Shown: positions 53,215 through 64,000 of the stretch, piece by piece | Position numbering within the stretch: position 1 is the stretch's first letter | How the letters are laid out: each line of letters opens with the position of its first letter | DNA from: Rhodoferax sp. AJA081-3 | GTDB lineage: Bacteria; Pseudomonadota; Gammaproteobacteria; Burkholderiales; Burkholderiaceae_C | Length of the DNA stretch: 64,000 nucleotides | NCBI RefSeq assembly: GCF_017798165.1 | Contig: NZ_CP059068.1 | Span: 3,968,001 to 4,032,000, forward strand | Reading direction: 5' to 3' | The notes under the pieces: model-generated | Seen by the model: only the letters and a program-made list of their open reading frames with translations | What the model was told of the DNA's origin: nothing | Databases searched by the model: none | Made by a program: the position numbers and the translations under genes

Positions 53215-54384
53215 CTAGAATTTCTCATGGGGCGCCAGATAGCGCCACTGCCCCACCGGCAAATCGGCCAGCGCCACGCGGCCCAGCCGGATGCGGCGCA
53301 TATCCAGAATTTCCAGTTTTGCACGCTCGCACAGGAAGGCGATCAGGCCGCGGTGCGCGCCCTTGATTGCAAAACGCAGCTTGCTGCGTTCGGGTGTGTT
53401 GCTGTTGATGCTGACCTTGGCCTGCGGCAGGCTCTCGTCGGAGTCCAGCGTGCGGTTCAGCAGGTGCAGGGCCTGCGGGGTCACCTCACCCGCCACATCC
53501 ACAATCACCTCGTGTTCCATGGAGCCCATGTCGTCGGTCAGCTTGCGCTCCACGCGCCAGTCCTGGGTGAACACGATCAGCCCGCTGGCTGCGTTCTCCA
53601 GCGGCACCACCGCGCTCAGGGCTTTGAAGTGCCGCTGCAGCATGCGTATGCCCGATGGGTCCTTGGCAATGTGTTTGGCCGCCACCAGCAGCGTGCGGGC
53701 ATCGTCAAACGGTGCGCGGCGTGCATTGCGATTGAGTTTGGCCAGGGATTCCTCGGTGCCGTCTATCCAGTCGGCCGGTTTGTGCATCACGATGGTGATG
53801 CTGTTGAGTTCCAGCAGGCTGGCGTTGGGGTCGATGGTGACGGTCTGGTTCTGGATGCGGGCCTGCGGCTCCTCCACGACCTGACCGTTGACGCTGACCC
53901 AGCCGCCTTCGATGTACTGCTCGGCCTCGCTGCGCGAGCAGGGCACCATGGCCGCCACGCGCTTGGCCAGGCGGTCGCCCGTGTCGGCTTGCTGTGGCTT
54001 GGGTGGTTGGTCAGGCTGTTGTGCAGCCGCCGGTGGCCTGGTGCGCAGCGCGGTGACCGGACGCTGGCGTGGCTTGGCGTTGGGGCGCTTGGCTGGTTGG
54101 AGTGCGTGGGTGTCTGTACGGTCAGCCGGGCGGCGTGGCGCCGGTGCCGTCTGGGGGCCCAGGGCCGGCGGGAGGCAGGGAGCTTGGGGCTGCCGCGGGC
54201 GTTTCTACGGCGGGGAATAGGGTGGGGTCCAGCATCGGTTTGGCCGCATGGGGGATGGCGGCAGCCTTGCCGGGGGGCGCAGGGGAGGGCGGGGCTTGGC
54301 GGCGGTCGTCTTGCCGGGCGCTGCCTTCAGGCGCAGGGTGCTGGGAGGGTTTGTGTCGCCCGGGGGCTTGCGCAAGGTGGTCAT
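53215..54384 (-). pseudogene. RluF/RsuA-like pseudouridine synthase, interrupted by a TAG and lacking the catalytic Asp
   Basis: An S4 RNA-binding domain (DRLAKRVAAMVPCSRSEAEQ) is followed by a pseudouridine synthase fold (TIVMHKPADWIDGTEESLAK). The expected catalytic phrase RLDxxxxGL reads PLENAASGL here, so the catalytic Asp is Glu, and activity is doubtful. An ATG at 54384 (TLRKPPGDTNPPSTLRLKAA) is in the same frame, but a TAG at 54205-54207 interrupts. The uninterrupted part starts only inside the S4 domain at GTG 53958 (a product of 247 residues). Either a nonsense mutation or two compensating indels in the Pro-rich linker; another frame there (MLDPTLFPAVETPAAAP) looks more natural. Confidence 0.65.
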
Positions 54385-54492
54385 GCAGGGGATGGTAACT
54401 GCTGCCACATCCGAATACCATCGCTCGTAACGTGGTGCCCGCTATTGCGTATGCTGGGTTACCGCGTCCACCCTATGGGGAGCCTTGGCACC

Positions 54493-55296
54493 ATGAACAT
54501 CTTGCTAACCCGCATTGGTGACCCATCCGGTCCTGGTATTGTCCTGGCCCTGGCCCTGGCCCATGCCTTGCGCGGCCTCGCCATTACCGCCATGCTGTTG
54601 GGCGGGGCGGCGGTACCGGCGCAGATGCCGCGCGAGGTCAGCATCGCGACCTTTACCCATGCCGAGCCACTGGTGCGTCCGATGGAGCGGGTGGTGGTCA
54701 AGGCCTATGAGCGCCTGGGCATCAAGGCCACGGTGGTACGCATCCCGATTGCCCGTTCGCTGGTAGATGCCGATGCGGGCCAATACGATGCCGAGCTGGG
54801 GCGCACCGCACTCAGCGAAAAAGAAGTCCAGAACCTGGTGCGCCTGGAGGAGCCCGTTGGCGAGATCCGCTACACGCCATTTGTCATGCGGGGTACGTCG
54901 GTGTCCTTCAAGGACTGGGATGCGCTGCGGCTATCGGGCTTGCACATTGGCGCGCGGCATGGCACACGGGTGCCTGAAGTGAAGCTGGGTCCGGCCCTGC
55001 GCGAGCGGCCGAACTCTACCCAGGCCCTGTTCAAAATGCTGGTCGCCAAACACGTGGATGTGGCGGTGGGGACATCTTCCACCATGCGCGCTACCTTGGC
55101 CAAAATGCAGGACGACGGGGTACCCGGTGTAACCGACGTTGTGGAGTTGGCCGCGCTCGATGTGCAGCCCATGTACCACTACCTGCACAAGCGCCATGCG
55201 GCCCTGGTCAAACCCCTGAATGCAGCGTTCAAAAAAATGCAGCAAGACGGCAGCCTCCAGAAAATATGGGACGCGGCTGCGAAAGAAGAGTTGTGA
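54493..55296 (+). CDS. solute-binding family 3-like periplasmic protein
   Basis: A 267-residue protein of the extracellular solute-binding (SBP_bac_3) superfamily. It has an N-terminal hydrophobic segment (LRGLAITAMLLGGAAVPA) and then VSIATFTHAEPLVRPMERVV. SVSFKDWDALRLSGLHIGAR and LGIKATVVRIPIARSL are typical inner folds. Two starts are in frame, 54475 and 54493; I chose 54493. No ABC permease is adjacent; such orphan proteins often act as sensors or enzymes. Ligand unknown. It is convergent to the metallo-hydrolase. Confidence 0.82.
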   Translation: MNILLTRIGDPSGPGIVLALALAHALRGLAITAMLLGGAAVPAQMPREVSIATFTHAEPLVRPMERVVVKAYERLGIKATVVRIPIARSLVDADAGQYDAELGRTALSEKEVQNLVRLEEPVGEIRYTPFVMRGTSVSFKDWDALRLSGLHIGARHGTRVPEVKLGPALRERPNSTQALFKMLVAKHVDVAVGTSSTMRATLAKMQDDGVPGVTDVVELAALDVQPMYHYLHKRHAALVKPLNAAFKKMQQDGSLQKIWDAAAKEEL

Positions 55297-55306
55297 GGCG
55301 CGGCGC

Positions 55307-56359
55307 TTATGCCGTGTTGTCGGCGCGGATGTGTTCCACGTGCGCCATCAGCGAACGTTTGGCCACCGGCCAGACGCGGGCGTCTACATCGTCATAGGCC
55401 AATGGCAACCAGTCGTCCAGTGTGCCCTCTGGGTGCGCAGCCATCACGGCGGCGATCTTGGCCTCGCGTTTCAGGCGGTGGGCCTTCAGGTGGGTGATGA
55501 CGCCCTGGGCTGCGGCGCTGGAGCCGCCCAACACGTGGCCGTGGGCCGGGAAGATGAACTGCACATCGTGTGCTTCGCAGGCCGCCAGCAGCGTATCCAG
55601 CGACTGCAGGTAGTCGCCCATGTGGCCGTCCGGCGGGTCGATGACGGTTGTGCTGCCGTTCAGGATGTGGTCGCCGGAGAACAGCAGCCCGTCTTCCACC
55701 AGCAGCAGGCAAACATGGTTGGCGGCGTGGCCAGGGGTGTGGATGGCCTGCAGCGTATGTGTATAAGCAGAATTGGCATCTAGCCCCCGTGAAATAAGCA
55801 TGATGCGCTCATTATTTTGTAGCAATTGGTCCGGAACGAAGTGGCTGTTGGCGCGCGCCGTGGGTGCCGAGGGCAGGCCCAGGATCGGTGGCGTGGTGGC
55901 GCACAGGGCTTGCAAGGGCTTGGCACCGGGCGAATGGTCGGCGTGGGAATGGGTGCACACAATCATCTGGATATTGCCGCCACTGCCATCCGGGTGCTGC
56001 GCGGCTTGCCACAGGCGCTGCACGTGGTCGGCATCTGCCGGGCCAGGGTCGATGACGACGAAGCCGGTATGGGCATCACCCACCAGGTAGCTGTTGGTGC
56101 CGGGGCCGGTCATGAAGCCGGGGTTGGGCGCGGTCAGGCGCTGCACATTGCGCGTCAGCGGCACGGGGCGCTCGGCCTGCCAGTCCAGCGCGTGGTGGGG
56201 CTCGGCGCCCGTGGGGCAGACCAGGGCCAGTTCACCAAAGGCCATGTCGTGCTGCAGGAAGCGCGTGGCGATGCCCGCCCGCAGGCCCGTGCGCTGCGCC
56301 GGAACTTCAGAAGAGAGGGGTAGGGCGTGCGTGTGCAGGCGTTGATGGGGGCGTACCAT
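55307..56359 (-). CDS. MBL fold metallo-hydrolase (LACTB2-like)
   Basis: A 350-residue metallo-beta-lactamase-fold hydrolase. TGPGTNSYLVGD (near residue 85), metal motif HSHADHSPG near 138, AIHTPGHAANHVCLLL and GDHILNG near 230. The C-terminus (MAAHPEGTLDDWLPLAYDDV) is the winged-helix tail of LACTB2-like hydrolases. Dispersed copy 9 lies in frame at about residues 179-195 (ERIMLISRGLDANSAY), between the third metal region and the second motif. Probably cleaves a thioester, phosphodiester or similar; substrate unknown. Confidence 0.88.
   Translation of the reverse strand: MVRPHQRLHTHALPLSSEVPAQRTGLRAGIATRFLQHDMAFGELALVCPTGAEPHHALDWQAERPVPLTRNVQRLTAPNPGFMTGPGTNSYLVGDAHTGFVVIDPGPADADHVQRLWQAAQHPDGSGGNIQMIVCTHSHADHSPGAKPLQALCATTPPILGLPSAPTARANSHFVPDQLLQNNERIMLISRGLDANSAYTHTLQAIHTPGHAANHVCLLLVEDGLLFSGDHILNGSTTVIDPPDGHMGDYLQSLDTLLAACEAHDVQFIFPAHGHVLGGSSAAAQGVITHLKAHRLKREAKIAAVMAAHPEGTLDDWLPLAYDDVDARVWPVAKRSLMAHVEHIRADNTA
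55776..55824 (+). repeat. dispersed element, copy 9, inside the metallo-hydrolase gene (antisense)
   Basis: A perfect box, GCATCTAGCCCCCGTGAAAT, then GCGCTCATTATTTTGTAGC. It codes, on the opposite strand, for about 16 residues of the metallo-hydrolase. Confidence 0.85.
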
Positions 56360-56374
56360 GTGCTCACCGGCGCC

Positions 56375-56611
56375 CTAGCGCGCATCTCCATCCACCGGCG
56401 GCACTTTGCGAACCTTTGCCAGCGCGGTCGCGGCCCGCTTCTGGCTGCTGCGCTCTGCACGCTCCTGGAAAAATGCCTCGGTGTTGAGCGCAGAAATTTT
56501 CTCGGCCACGGCGGTCACGATGAACTGGTTGAGTGATGCATCGTCGCGCGCCGCCAGCTGTTTGGCGTATTGGTGCAGCGAATCGGGTAAACGCAGTGCA
56601 ACTTGGCTCAT
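56375..56611 (-). CDS. antitoxin-like ribbon-helix-helix (HicB-family) protein
   Basis: A 78-residue protein: MSQVALRLPDSLHQYAKQLA and ARDDASLNQFIVTAVAEKIS form a ribbon-helix-helix of the HicB/pilus-type antitoxin group. It starts with ATG overlapping the PIN toxin's TGA (ATGA at 56608-56611). The C-terminus is charged and likely wraps the toxin. The toxin gene is upstream, so the order is toxin-antitoxin. An antitoxin by context. Confidence 0.8.
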   Translation of the reverse strand: MSQVALRLPDSLHQYAKQLAARDDASLNQFIVTAVAEKISALNTEAFFQERAERSSQKRAATALAKVRKVPPVDGDAR

Positions 56612-57042
56612 GGTGTCTTCTCCAAAAATTGTAAAAACAAGCCTGGGGCCATCAGTTTCAGGCCCCAGCGGCTGGCCGCCGGTGTGAAATCGCGCTTGTT
56701 GAGCGTCACCAGGCAAGATGCCTGTCCGTTGACGGCTGCCTCCAGCACCATTTCATCATTCGGGTCGCGCAGTTGGGGGCGCCACAGGTAGTGTGACTTC
56801 ACCGGAACAACAACACCAGCCAATGCGTTGAGGATGTCGTCCACATCCGCGTCAGACAGTTGGTGAAACGCCTGTATGTCGGCCCGCTTGAGTACCGCTT
56901 CATACTCCAGCCAAAGCGCGGGTGATGCGAGCATCTCAAAGCGTCCCGCCAAGGCATGTTGGACCAACACAAAGGAGGCAACCAATTGGCTGGACAGACC
57001 GGCCACCAGTATGTTGGTGTCAAGCAGGGCGCGGATCTTCAT
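56608..57042 (-). CDS. PIN domain toxin-like protein
   Basis: A 144-residue PIN-domain protein (PF13470-like, putative toxin component). Acidic metal ligands: D in RALLDTNILVAGLSS, E near residue 47 (ALWLEYEAVLKRADIQAF), D and E in LRDPNDEMVLEAAVNG. It would cleave RNA when released from its antitoxin. Start at 57042 (MKIRALLD) is the standard N-terminus; the frame is open to 57576 antisense to dapF. Upstream, GATACTATC-like repeats near 57050 may be an operator. Confidence 0.82.
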   Translation of the reverse strand: MKIRALLDTNILVAGLSSQLVASFVLVQHALAGRFEMLASPALWLEYEAVLKRADIQAFHQLSDADVDDILNALAGVVVPVKSHYLWRPQLRDPNDEMVLEAAVNGQASCLVTLNKRDFTPAASRWGLKLMAPGLFLQFLEKTP

Positions 57043-57144
57043 GATATTGCCGATAGTATCATCCATTCGAGGATGGTGTGCGCGAAATAGAAGAACACCG
57101 GTATCCCGCGGGCGGGTCGCCGCCTTGGGCTGATAATCCACGCC

Positions 57145-58026
57145 ATGCGCATTCCGTTCACCAAAATGCAGGGCGCCGGCAACGATTTTGTCGTGCTGGA
57201 CGAAACCCGCGGCCGCCTGGGTCTCACCAAGGCCCATTACCGCTTCTTGGGCGATCGCCACTTTGGCGTGGGCGCCGACCAGATCCTGACCGTGCGACCA
57301 TCGCCCGGGCCGGGCATTGACTTCGAGTACGTGATCCACAACGCCGACGGCGCCGAGGTGGAGCAGTGTGGCAACGGCGCGCGCTGTTTTGCCCGCTTTG
57401 TGCATGACCGCGGGCTGACGAACAAAGATGTGATCCGCGTGCAGACGCAAAAGGGTGTCATCGAACCCCGCCTCACCGCGGATGGCCGTGTCACCGTCAA
57501 CATGGGTGCGCCGGTGTTTGACCTGGACCAGATCCCGTTTGATGCCAGCGGCCTTGCCTTCCAGCCACAAGGCCATTGGGGAAATTGGCCTCTAGCCCCC
57601 GAGAATACTGGTCAACACGCTACGTTTTTGCTAGCACCTGTCTCCATGGGCAACCCCCACGCCGTGCTGCTGGTCGACGATGTGGACAGCCACCCCGTGC
57701 GGGTGCAGGGCCCGCAGGTGCAGGCCAGCCCACGGTTCCCCCAGGGCGTCAACGTGGGCTTCCTGCAGGTGGTAGACCGCCGCCACGTGCGCCTGCGGGT
57801 GTACGAGCGCGGCGTGGGCGAGACGCTGGCCTGCGGCTCCGGCGCCTGCGCCGCTGTGGTTGCAGGCATACGCCTGGGCCTGCTGGACGCTGACACCCCC
57901 GTGCAGGTACAAACCCGCGGCGGCCTGCTCAGCATCGCCTGGGCGGGTGATACTGCGCCGGTGCTGATGACCGGCCCTGCCACCACCGTTTTCCAGGCAG
58001 AAATCGAGATCCCAGACAACCTATGA
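57145..58026 (+). CDS. dapF: diaminopimelate epimerase
   Basis: A 293-residue epimerase that converts LL- to meso-diaminopimelate for lysine and peptidoglycan. [14 protein letters not shown] at the start; the two catalytic Cys are in [11 protein letters not shown] near residue 75 and [12 protein letters not shown] near 233. It is longer than E. coli DapF (274) because dispersed copy 10 is in frame at about residues 148-165 ([17 protein letters not shown]). First gene of dapF-DUF484-xerC; its stop overlaps the next start (ATGA). Confidence 0.93.
   Translation: MRIPFTKMQGAGNDFVVLDETRGRLGLTKAHYRFLGDRHFGVGADQILTVRPSPGPGIDFEYVIHNADGAEVEQCGNGARCFARFVHDRGLTNKDVIRVQTQKGVIEPRLTADGRVTVNMGAPVFDLDQIPFDASGLAFQPQGHWGNWPLAPENTGQHATFLLAPVSMGNPHAVLLVDDVDSHPVRVQGPQVQASPRFPQGVNVGFLQVVDRRHVRLRVYERGVGETLACGSGACAAVVAGIRLGLLDADTPVQVQTRGGLLSIAWAGDTAPVLMTGPATTVFQAEIEIPDNL
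57586..57636 (+). repeat. dispersed element, copy 10, inside dapF (sense)
   Basis: GGCCTCTAGCCCCCGAGAAT keeps the box; GCTACGTTTTTGCTAGC gives the 3' hairpin (GCTA/TAGC). It is read in frame as about 17 extra residues of DapF. Confidence 0.85.
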
Positions 58027-58718
58027 ATCACAACGACGCCATGAACAACCCCATCACCGAAGACGATATCGCCCACTACCTGAGCAACACGCCCGACTTC
58101 TTCTTGCGCCATGCCGAGCTGCTGGCCGCAGTGCAGTTCACCAGCCCGCACAGCAACCGCACGGTGGGCCTGCAGGAGCGCCAGGCCGAGATGCTGCGCG
58201 AAAAGATTAAGGCGCTGGAGCACCGCATCATGGACATGATTCGCCACGGTAGCGAAAACGTGATGCTGTCGGACAAGGTGCTGCGCTGGGCGCGCAGCCT
58301 GCTGACCACCACTGATTTGCATGCCCTGCCTGCCGCCATCGAACACGACATCCAGACCCAGTTTTCCGTGCCCCAGGTGGGCATGCGCCTGTGGGGTGTG
58401 GCGCCTGAGTTTTCTGGCCTGACAGTGGCAACCGAGGTGAGCGATGACGCCCGTGTGTTTGCCTCGTCGCTGATGGAACCGTTTTGTGGCCTGAACACCG
58501 GCTTTGAAGCGGTCAGCTGGTTGCAGGACCCTGCCACGGTCAGCTCGCTGGCGCTGATTCCGCTGCGCGGTGGCTCCGCCGCCGACGGCATGCAGCCCGC
58601 CTTTGGCATGCTGGTGCTGGCCTCGCCTGACGCCCACCGCTTCCACAGCGGCATGGGCACCGACTTTTTGGCCCGCCTAGGTGAACTGGCCAGCGCTGCG
58701 CTCTCAAGACTGAAGTAA
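58023..58718 (+). CDS. DUF484 family protein (GAF-like)
   Basis: A 231-residue protein found between dapF and xerC in many Proteobacteria. N-terminal helix [20 protein letters not shown], then [20 protein letters not shown] and a helix [17 protein letters not shown] before a GAF-like domain ([20 protein letters not shown]). The start ATG overlaps the dapF stop, so translation is coupled. The role in recombination or cell division is not established. Confidence 0.9.
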   Translation: MNHNDAMNNPITEDDIAHYLSNTPDFFLRHAELLAAVQFTSPHSNRTVGLQERQAEMLREKIKALEHRIMDMIRHGSENVMLSDKVLRWARSLLTTTDLHALPAAIEHDIQTQFSVPQVGMRLWGVAPEFSGLTVATEVSDDARVFASSLMEPFCGLNTGFEAVSWLQDPATVSSLALIPLRGGSAADGMQPAFGMLVLASPDAHRFHSGMGTDFLARLGELASAALSRLK

Positions 58719-58721
58719 ACC

Positions 58722-59858
58722 GTGGCCACCAACGCAGAGCCGGGAGTTGGAGCGACAGCGGGTTCTGCGCAGGTTAAGGGGGAGCCCGCGCAGCGGGCAC
58801 AGGACTCGGAGCAGAATCCGCTGTCGCTCCAACGGCTCGTCGAAGGCTATCTCGAATATGTGCGCGTCGAAAAACGCTTGGCCGCCAGAACGGTGGAGCT
58901 GTACGCGCTGGATCTGCTCAAACTCCAAGAATACGCCGCCCAAGTCCCCGTCCCACTGACCGAGGTGCGCAACGCCCACATCCGCCGCTGGGTGGCGCAG
59001 ATGCACAGCGGCGGGCGCAGCGGGCGGGGTATTGCCCTCATCTTGTCAGGCTGGCGCGGCTTCTACACCTGGCTGGGCCGCCAGGGCCTGGTGGCCAGCA
59101 ACCCGGTGCAGGACATACGAGCCCCCAAGGCTCCCAAACCCCTGCCCAAGGCGCTGGGTGTGGACGAGGCGGTGCAACTGGTGAACTTCAAAAATGATAG
59201 CGACACTGTCAATACCGACGGGGGCTACGGCCCCATTTCATCTATAAGTACTGCGTCAGGCGGCTTGCAGGAAAGCCAGTTGCTGGAGCTGCGCGACGCC
59301 GCCATGGTGGAGTTGTTGTACTCCAGCGGCCTGCGGGTAGGCGAGTTGATTGGCCTGGACGCACAAGCCAGCGCCGCCGGCAATGCCCAGGGCCAAGGCT
59401 GGATCGATATGGACGCGGCCCAGGCCCATGTGTGTGGCAAGGGCCGCAAGTGGCGCGCTGTGCCGGTGGGCCGCCAGGCGCTGCAGGCCTTGCAAGCCTG
59501 GTTGCTGGCGCGTGCGGCGTTTGTGGCCGCACAACCGGAGGCGACCACCACCAGTGCGGCGCTGTTTATTGGTCGTAATGGCACACGGCTCACCGCCCAG
59601 TCGGTCTGGCAGCGCCTGCGCAGCCGCAGCCTGCAGGCGGGGCTGGCCACGCCGGTGCACCCGCACATGCTGCGCCACTCGTTTGCCAGCCATGTGTTGC
59701 AGTCCAGCGGGGATTTGCGCGCCGTGCAGGAGCTGCTGGGCCACGCCAACATCAGCACCACCCAGGTCTATACGCGGCTGGATTTCCAGCACCTGGCCAA
59801 GGCCTATGACGCGGCCCACCCGCGGGCCAAGCTCAAGGGCAGCAACCACAAGCCCTGA
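58722..59858 (+). CDS. xerC: tyrosine recombinase XerC
   Basis: A 378-residue tyrosine recombinase that resolves chromosome dimers at dif with XerD. The catalytic set: Arg in SGLRVGELIGL, Lys in the GKGRKWR hairpin, HMLRHSFASH (HxxR), LGHANIS and the nucleophile TTQVYTRLDF. E. coli XerC is 298: this one has a GTG start at 58722, an extra N-terminal leader of about 30 residues, and dispersed copy 11 in frame at about 157-171 (NDSDTVNTDGGYGPISS). The N-terminal SAM-like domain follows (RAVELYALDLLKLQEYAAQ). Confidence 0.92.
   Translation: MATNAEPGVGATAGSAQVKGEPAQRAQDSEQNPLSLQRLVEGYLEYVRVEKRLAARTVELYALDLLKLQEYAAQVPVPLTEVRNAHIRRWVAQMHSGGRSGRGIALILSGWRGFYTWLGRQGLVASNPVQDIRAPKAPKPLPKALGVDEAVQLVNFKNDSDTVNTDGGYGPISSISTASGGLQESQLLELRDAAMVELLYSSGLRVGELIGLDAQASAAGNAQGQGWIDMDAAQAHVCGKGRKWRAVPVGRQALQALQAWLLARAAFVAAQPEATTTSAALFIGRNGTRLTAQSVWQRLRSRSLQAGLATPVHPHMLRHSFASHVLQSSGDLRAVQELLGHANISTTQVYTRLDFQHLAKAYDAAHPRAKLKGSNHKP
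59190..59235 (-). repeat. dispersed element, copy 11, inside xerC (antisense)
   Basis: Minus strand: GCCGTAGCCCCCGTCGGTAT, then GTCGCTATCATTTTTG. It is translated through as the residues around TDGGYGPISS. Confidence 0.75.
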
Positions 59859-59859
59859 A

Positions 59860-63050
<3,191 letters not shown>

Positions 63051-63054
<4 letters not shown>

Positions 63055-64000
63055 GGAGCGGTGCCCTCCAGCGCCACGCCCCAGGCCAGCGCCAGCGCCT
63101 GCAAGGCAACAAGGGCCGCATCAAAGTCATAACGCAGGATGGGACCCGACACGGCCGAGAAATCCTGCGCCCATGGGTGGCTGGCGAGGGTGCTGCTGAT
63201 GGTTTCCGCCAAGGGCCCTGCGTTGGCATCGTCCCGCGCCAGCAGGCGGGCCAACGCTTGGAGCTGTTGGTGCAGAAGGGCCGGGTTGAACGGCGGGGCC
63301 TGATCGGGCGGTGCGGCGCTCGTGTCGGCGGCCGAACGGGTCAGCTCGGCCTGCACGGCTTCCAGCAGCGGGTCCAAGGCGTCTTGTACCTGCCCTTGCA
63401 GCTGCGCCAAGGGGGCGGTGTCGGGTCTTTCCAGCGCCTGCTCCAGCGCCTGTGCGGCCTGGCGCAAGGTTGCGGCACCGAGGTTGGCCGCCAGTCCTTT
63501 GAGCGTGTGGGCCAGACGCTGGGCCTCGGCATAGTCTCCCGCCTGCAGTTGGCTGGCCAAGGTCGCTGGGGTTTGGGCATGGGCCTGGGCGAACCGCAGC
63601 ATCAGCTTGTGGTACTGGCGTACATCACCGCGCAGGCGTTCCAGCGCGGGGCCCAGTTCTACGCCGGGAAGGTGTGGCAGGTCTTGCATCGCTTGTATCG
63701 TTGTTTCGGGTACGGCCATGGCAGTGGCCGGATGTGCCGCAAGGGCAGGGCGCTGGATCCACCGCGCCAGCGTGGACAGCAGTTGGTGGACATCAATAGG
63801 TTTGGGGATATGGTCGTCCATGCCCACCGCCAGGCAGCGTTCCCGGTCGCCGGACATGGCGTTGGCTGTCATGGCCAGTATGGGCAGGTCGGCAAATCCT
63901 GGCTCCGCGCGGATGCGGCGCGTGGCCTCAAAACCATCCATCACCGGCATTTGCCAGTCCATCAGCACGGCGTCATAGGGGTTGTGCAGCACTTTGGCCA
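63051..64000 (-). CDS. hybrid kinase C-terminus: receiver plus HPt domain (partial)
   Basis: Only the C-terminal part is in the window; the gene continues past 64000. A receiver end (VLMDWQMPVMDGFEATRRI) is followed by a Pro/Ala linker and an HPt domain with phospho-His in LAHTLKGLAANLGA. The receiver (63795-63990) is a near copy of the second receiver in the adjacent kinase (60295-60490). Its stop overlaps the downstream kinase start, so the two kinases are co-transcribed; the HPt could relay phosphate between them. Confidence 0.85.

Noticed and set aside
53227..54470. The long plus-strand frame leading into the binding protein
   Set aside because: The first 420 codons are antisense to the pseudouridine synthase; only the part from 54493 has a recognisable domain.

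Overview
The window is a GC-rich bacterial chromosome segment with tightly packed genes. Gene content (dapF-DUF484-xerC, a LivFGHM transporter with an acyl-CoA ligase, many LysR regulators, a PEP-CTERM protein, a class A RNase P RNA) points to a betaproteobacterium of the order Burkholderiales, most likely Comamonadaceae near Rhodoferax or Polaromonas. That placement is inference from family knowledge; no search was run. I see no rRNA, tRNA or CRISPR array.

Layout. 1-4 kb: small metabolic genes (dienelactone hydrolase, NADP-binding oxidoreductase with divergent LysR, nucleotidyltransferase, TauE/SafE permease). 4-10 kb: an accessory block with a DUF1016 (YhcG-like) nuclease behind a LexA-type box, a Fic protein behind a repeat array, a YdeI-like protein, an AT-rich orphan ATPase gene and a NERD-helicase gene that has lost its motor. 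10-15 kb: VOC and SRPBCC proteins, a large M16 peptidase, a response regulator-kinase. 15-29 kb: two acyl-CoA/branched-chain blocks, a TetR-SDR-ACAD-ACAD-thioesterase-GNAT run and, on the other strand, livH-livM-livG-livF-acyl-CoA ligase-two binding proteins, with an enoyl-CoA hydratase divergent from livH. 29.8-36.1 kb: three surface or secreted proteins, including a 1163-residue protein built of about 85 eight-residue repeats and a smaller protein sharing its N-terminal FFAG module. 36-41 kb: thioesterase, ABC exporter, PEP-CTERM protein, a decayed partial copy of the exporter and a frameshifted thioredoxin-like gene. 41-52 kb: redox and LysR genes, pyrC, htpX, FAD oxidoreductase, SDR, cysK. 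52.3 kb: rnpB. 52.7-59.9 kb: CBS protein, interrupted pseudouridine synthase, binding protein, metallo-hydrolase, PIN/antitoxin pair, dapF-DUF484-xerC. 59.9-64 kb: two hybrid histidine kinases, the second cut by the window end.

The most unusual signal is not a gene. A 40-55 nt element (5' box CTAGCCCCCGTGAAATA, then a hairpin closed by GCTAT/ATAGC) occurs 11 times on both strands. Seven copies lie between genes and four lie inside protein genes (FAD oxidoreductase, metallo-hydrolase, dapF, xerC) without breaking the frame. The hairpin bases covary between copies. A second, GC-rich hairpin family sits at gene ends. Several genes look broken or altered: a LysR gene with one extra C in a C7 run, a thioredoxin-like gene with its signal peptide out of frame, a pseudouridine synthase with an in-frame TAG, the NERD remnant and the exporter fragment.
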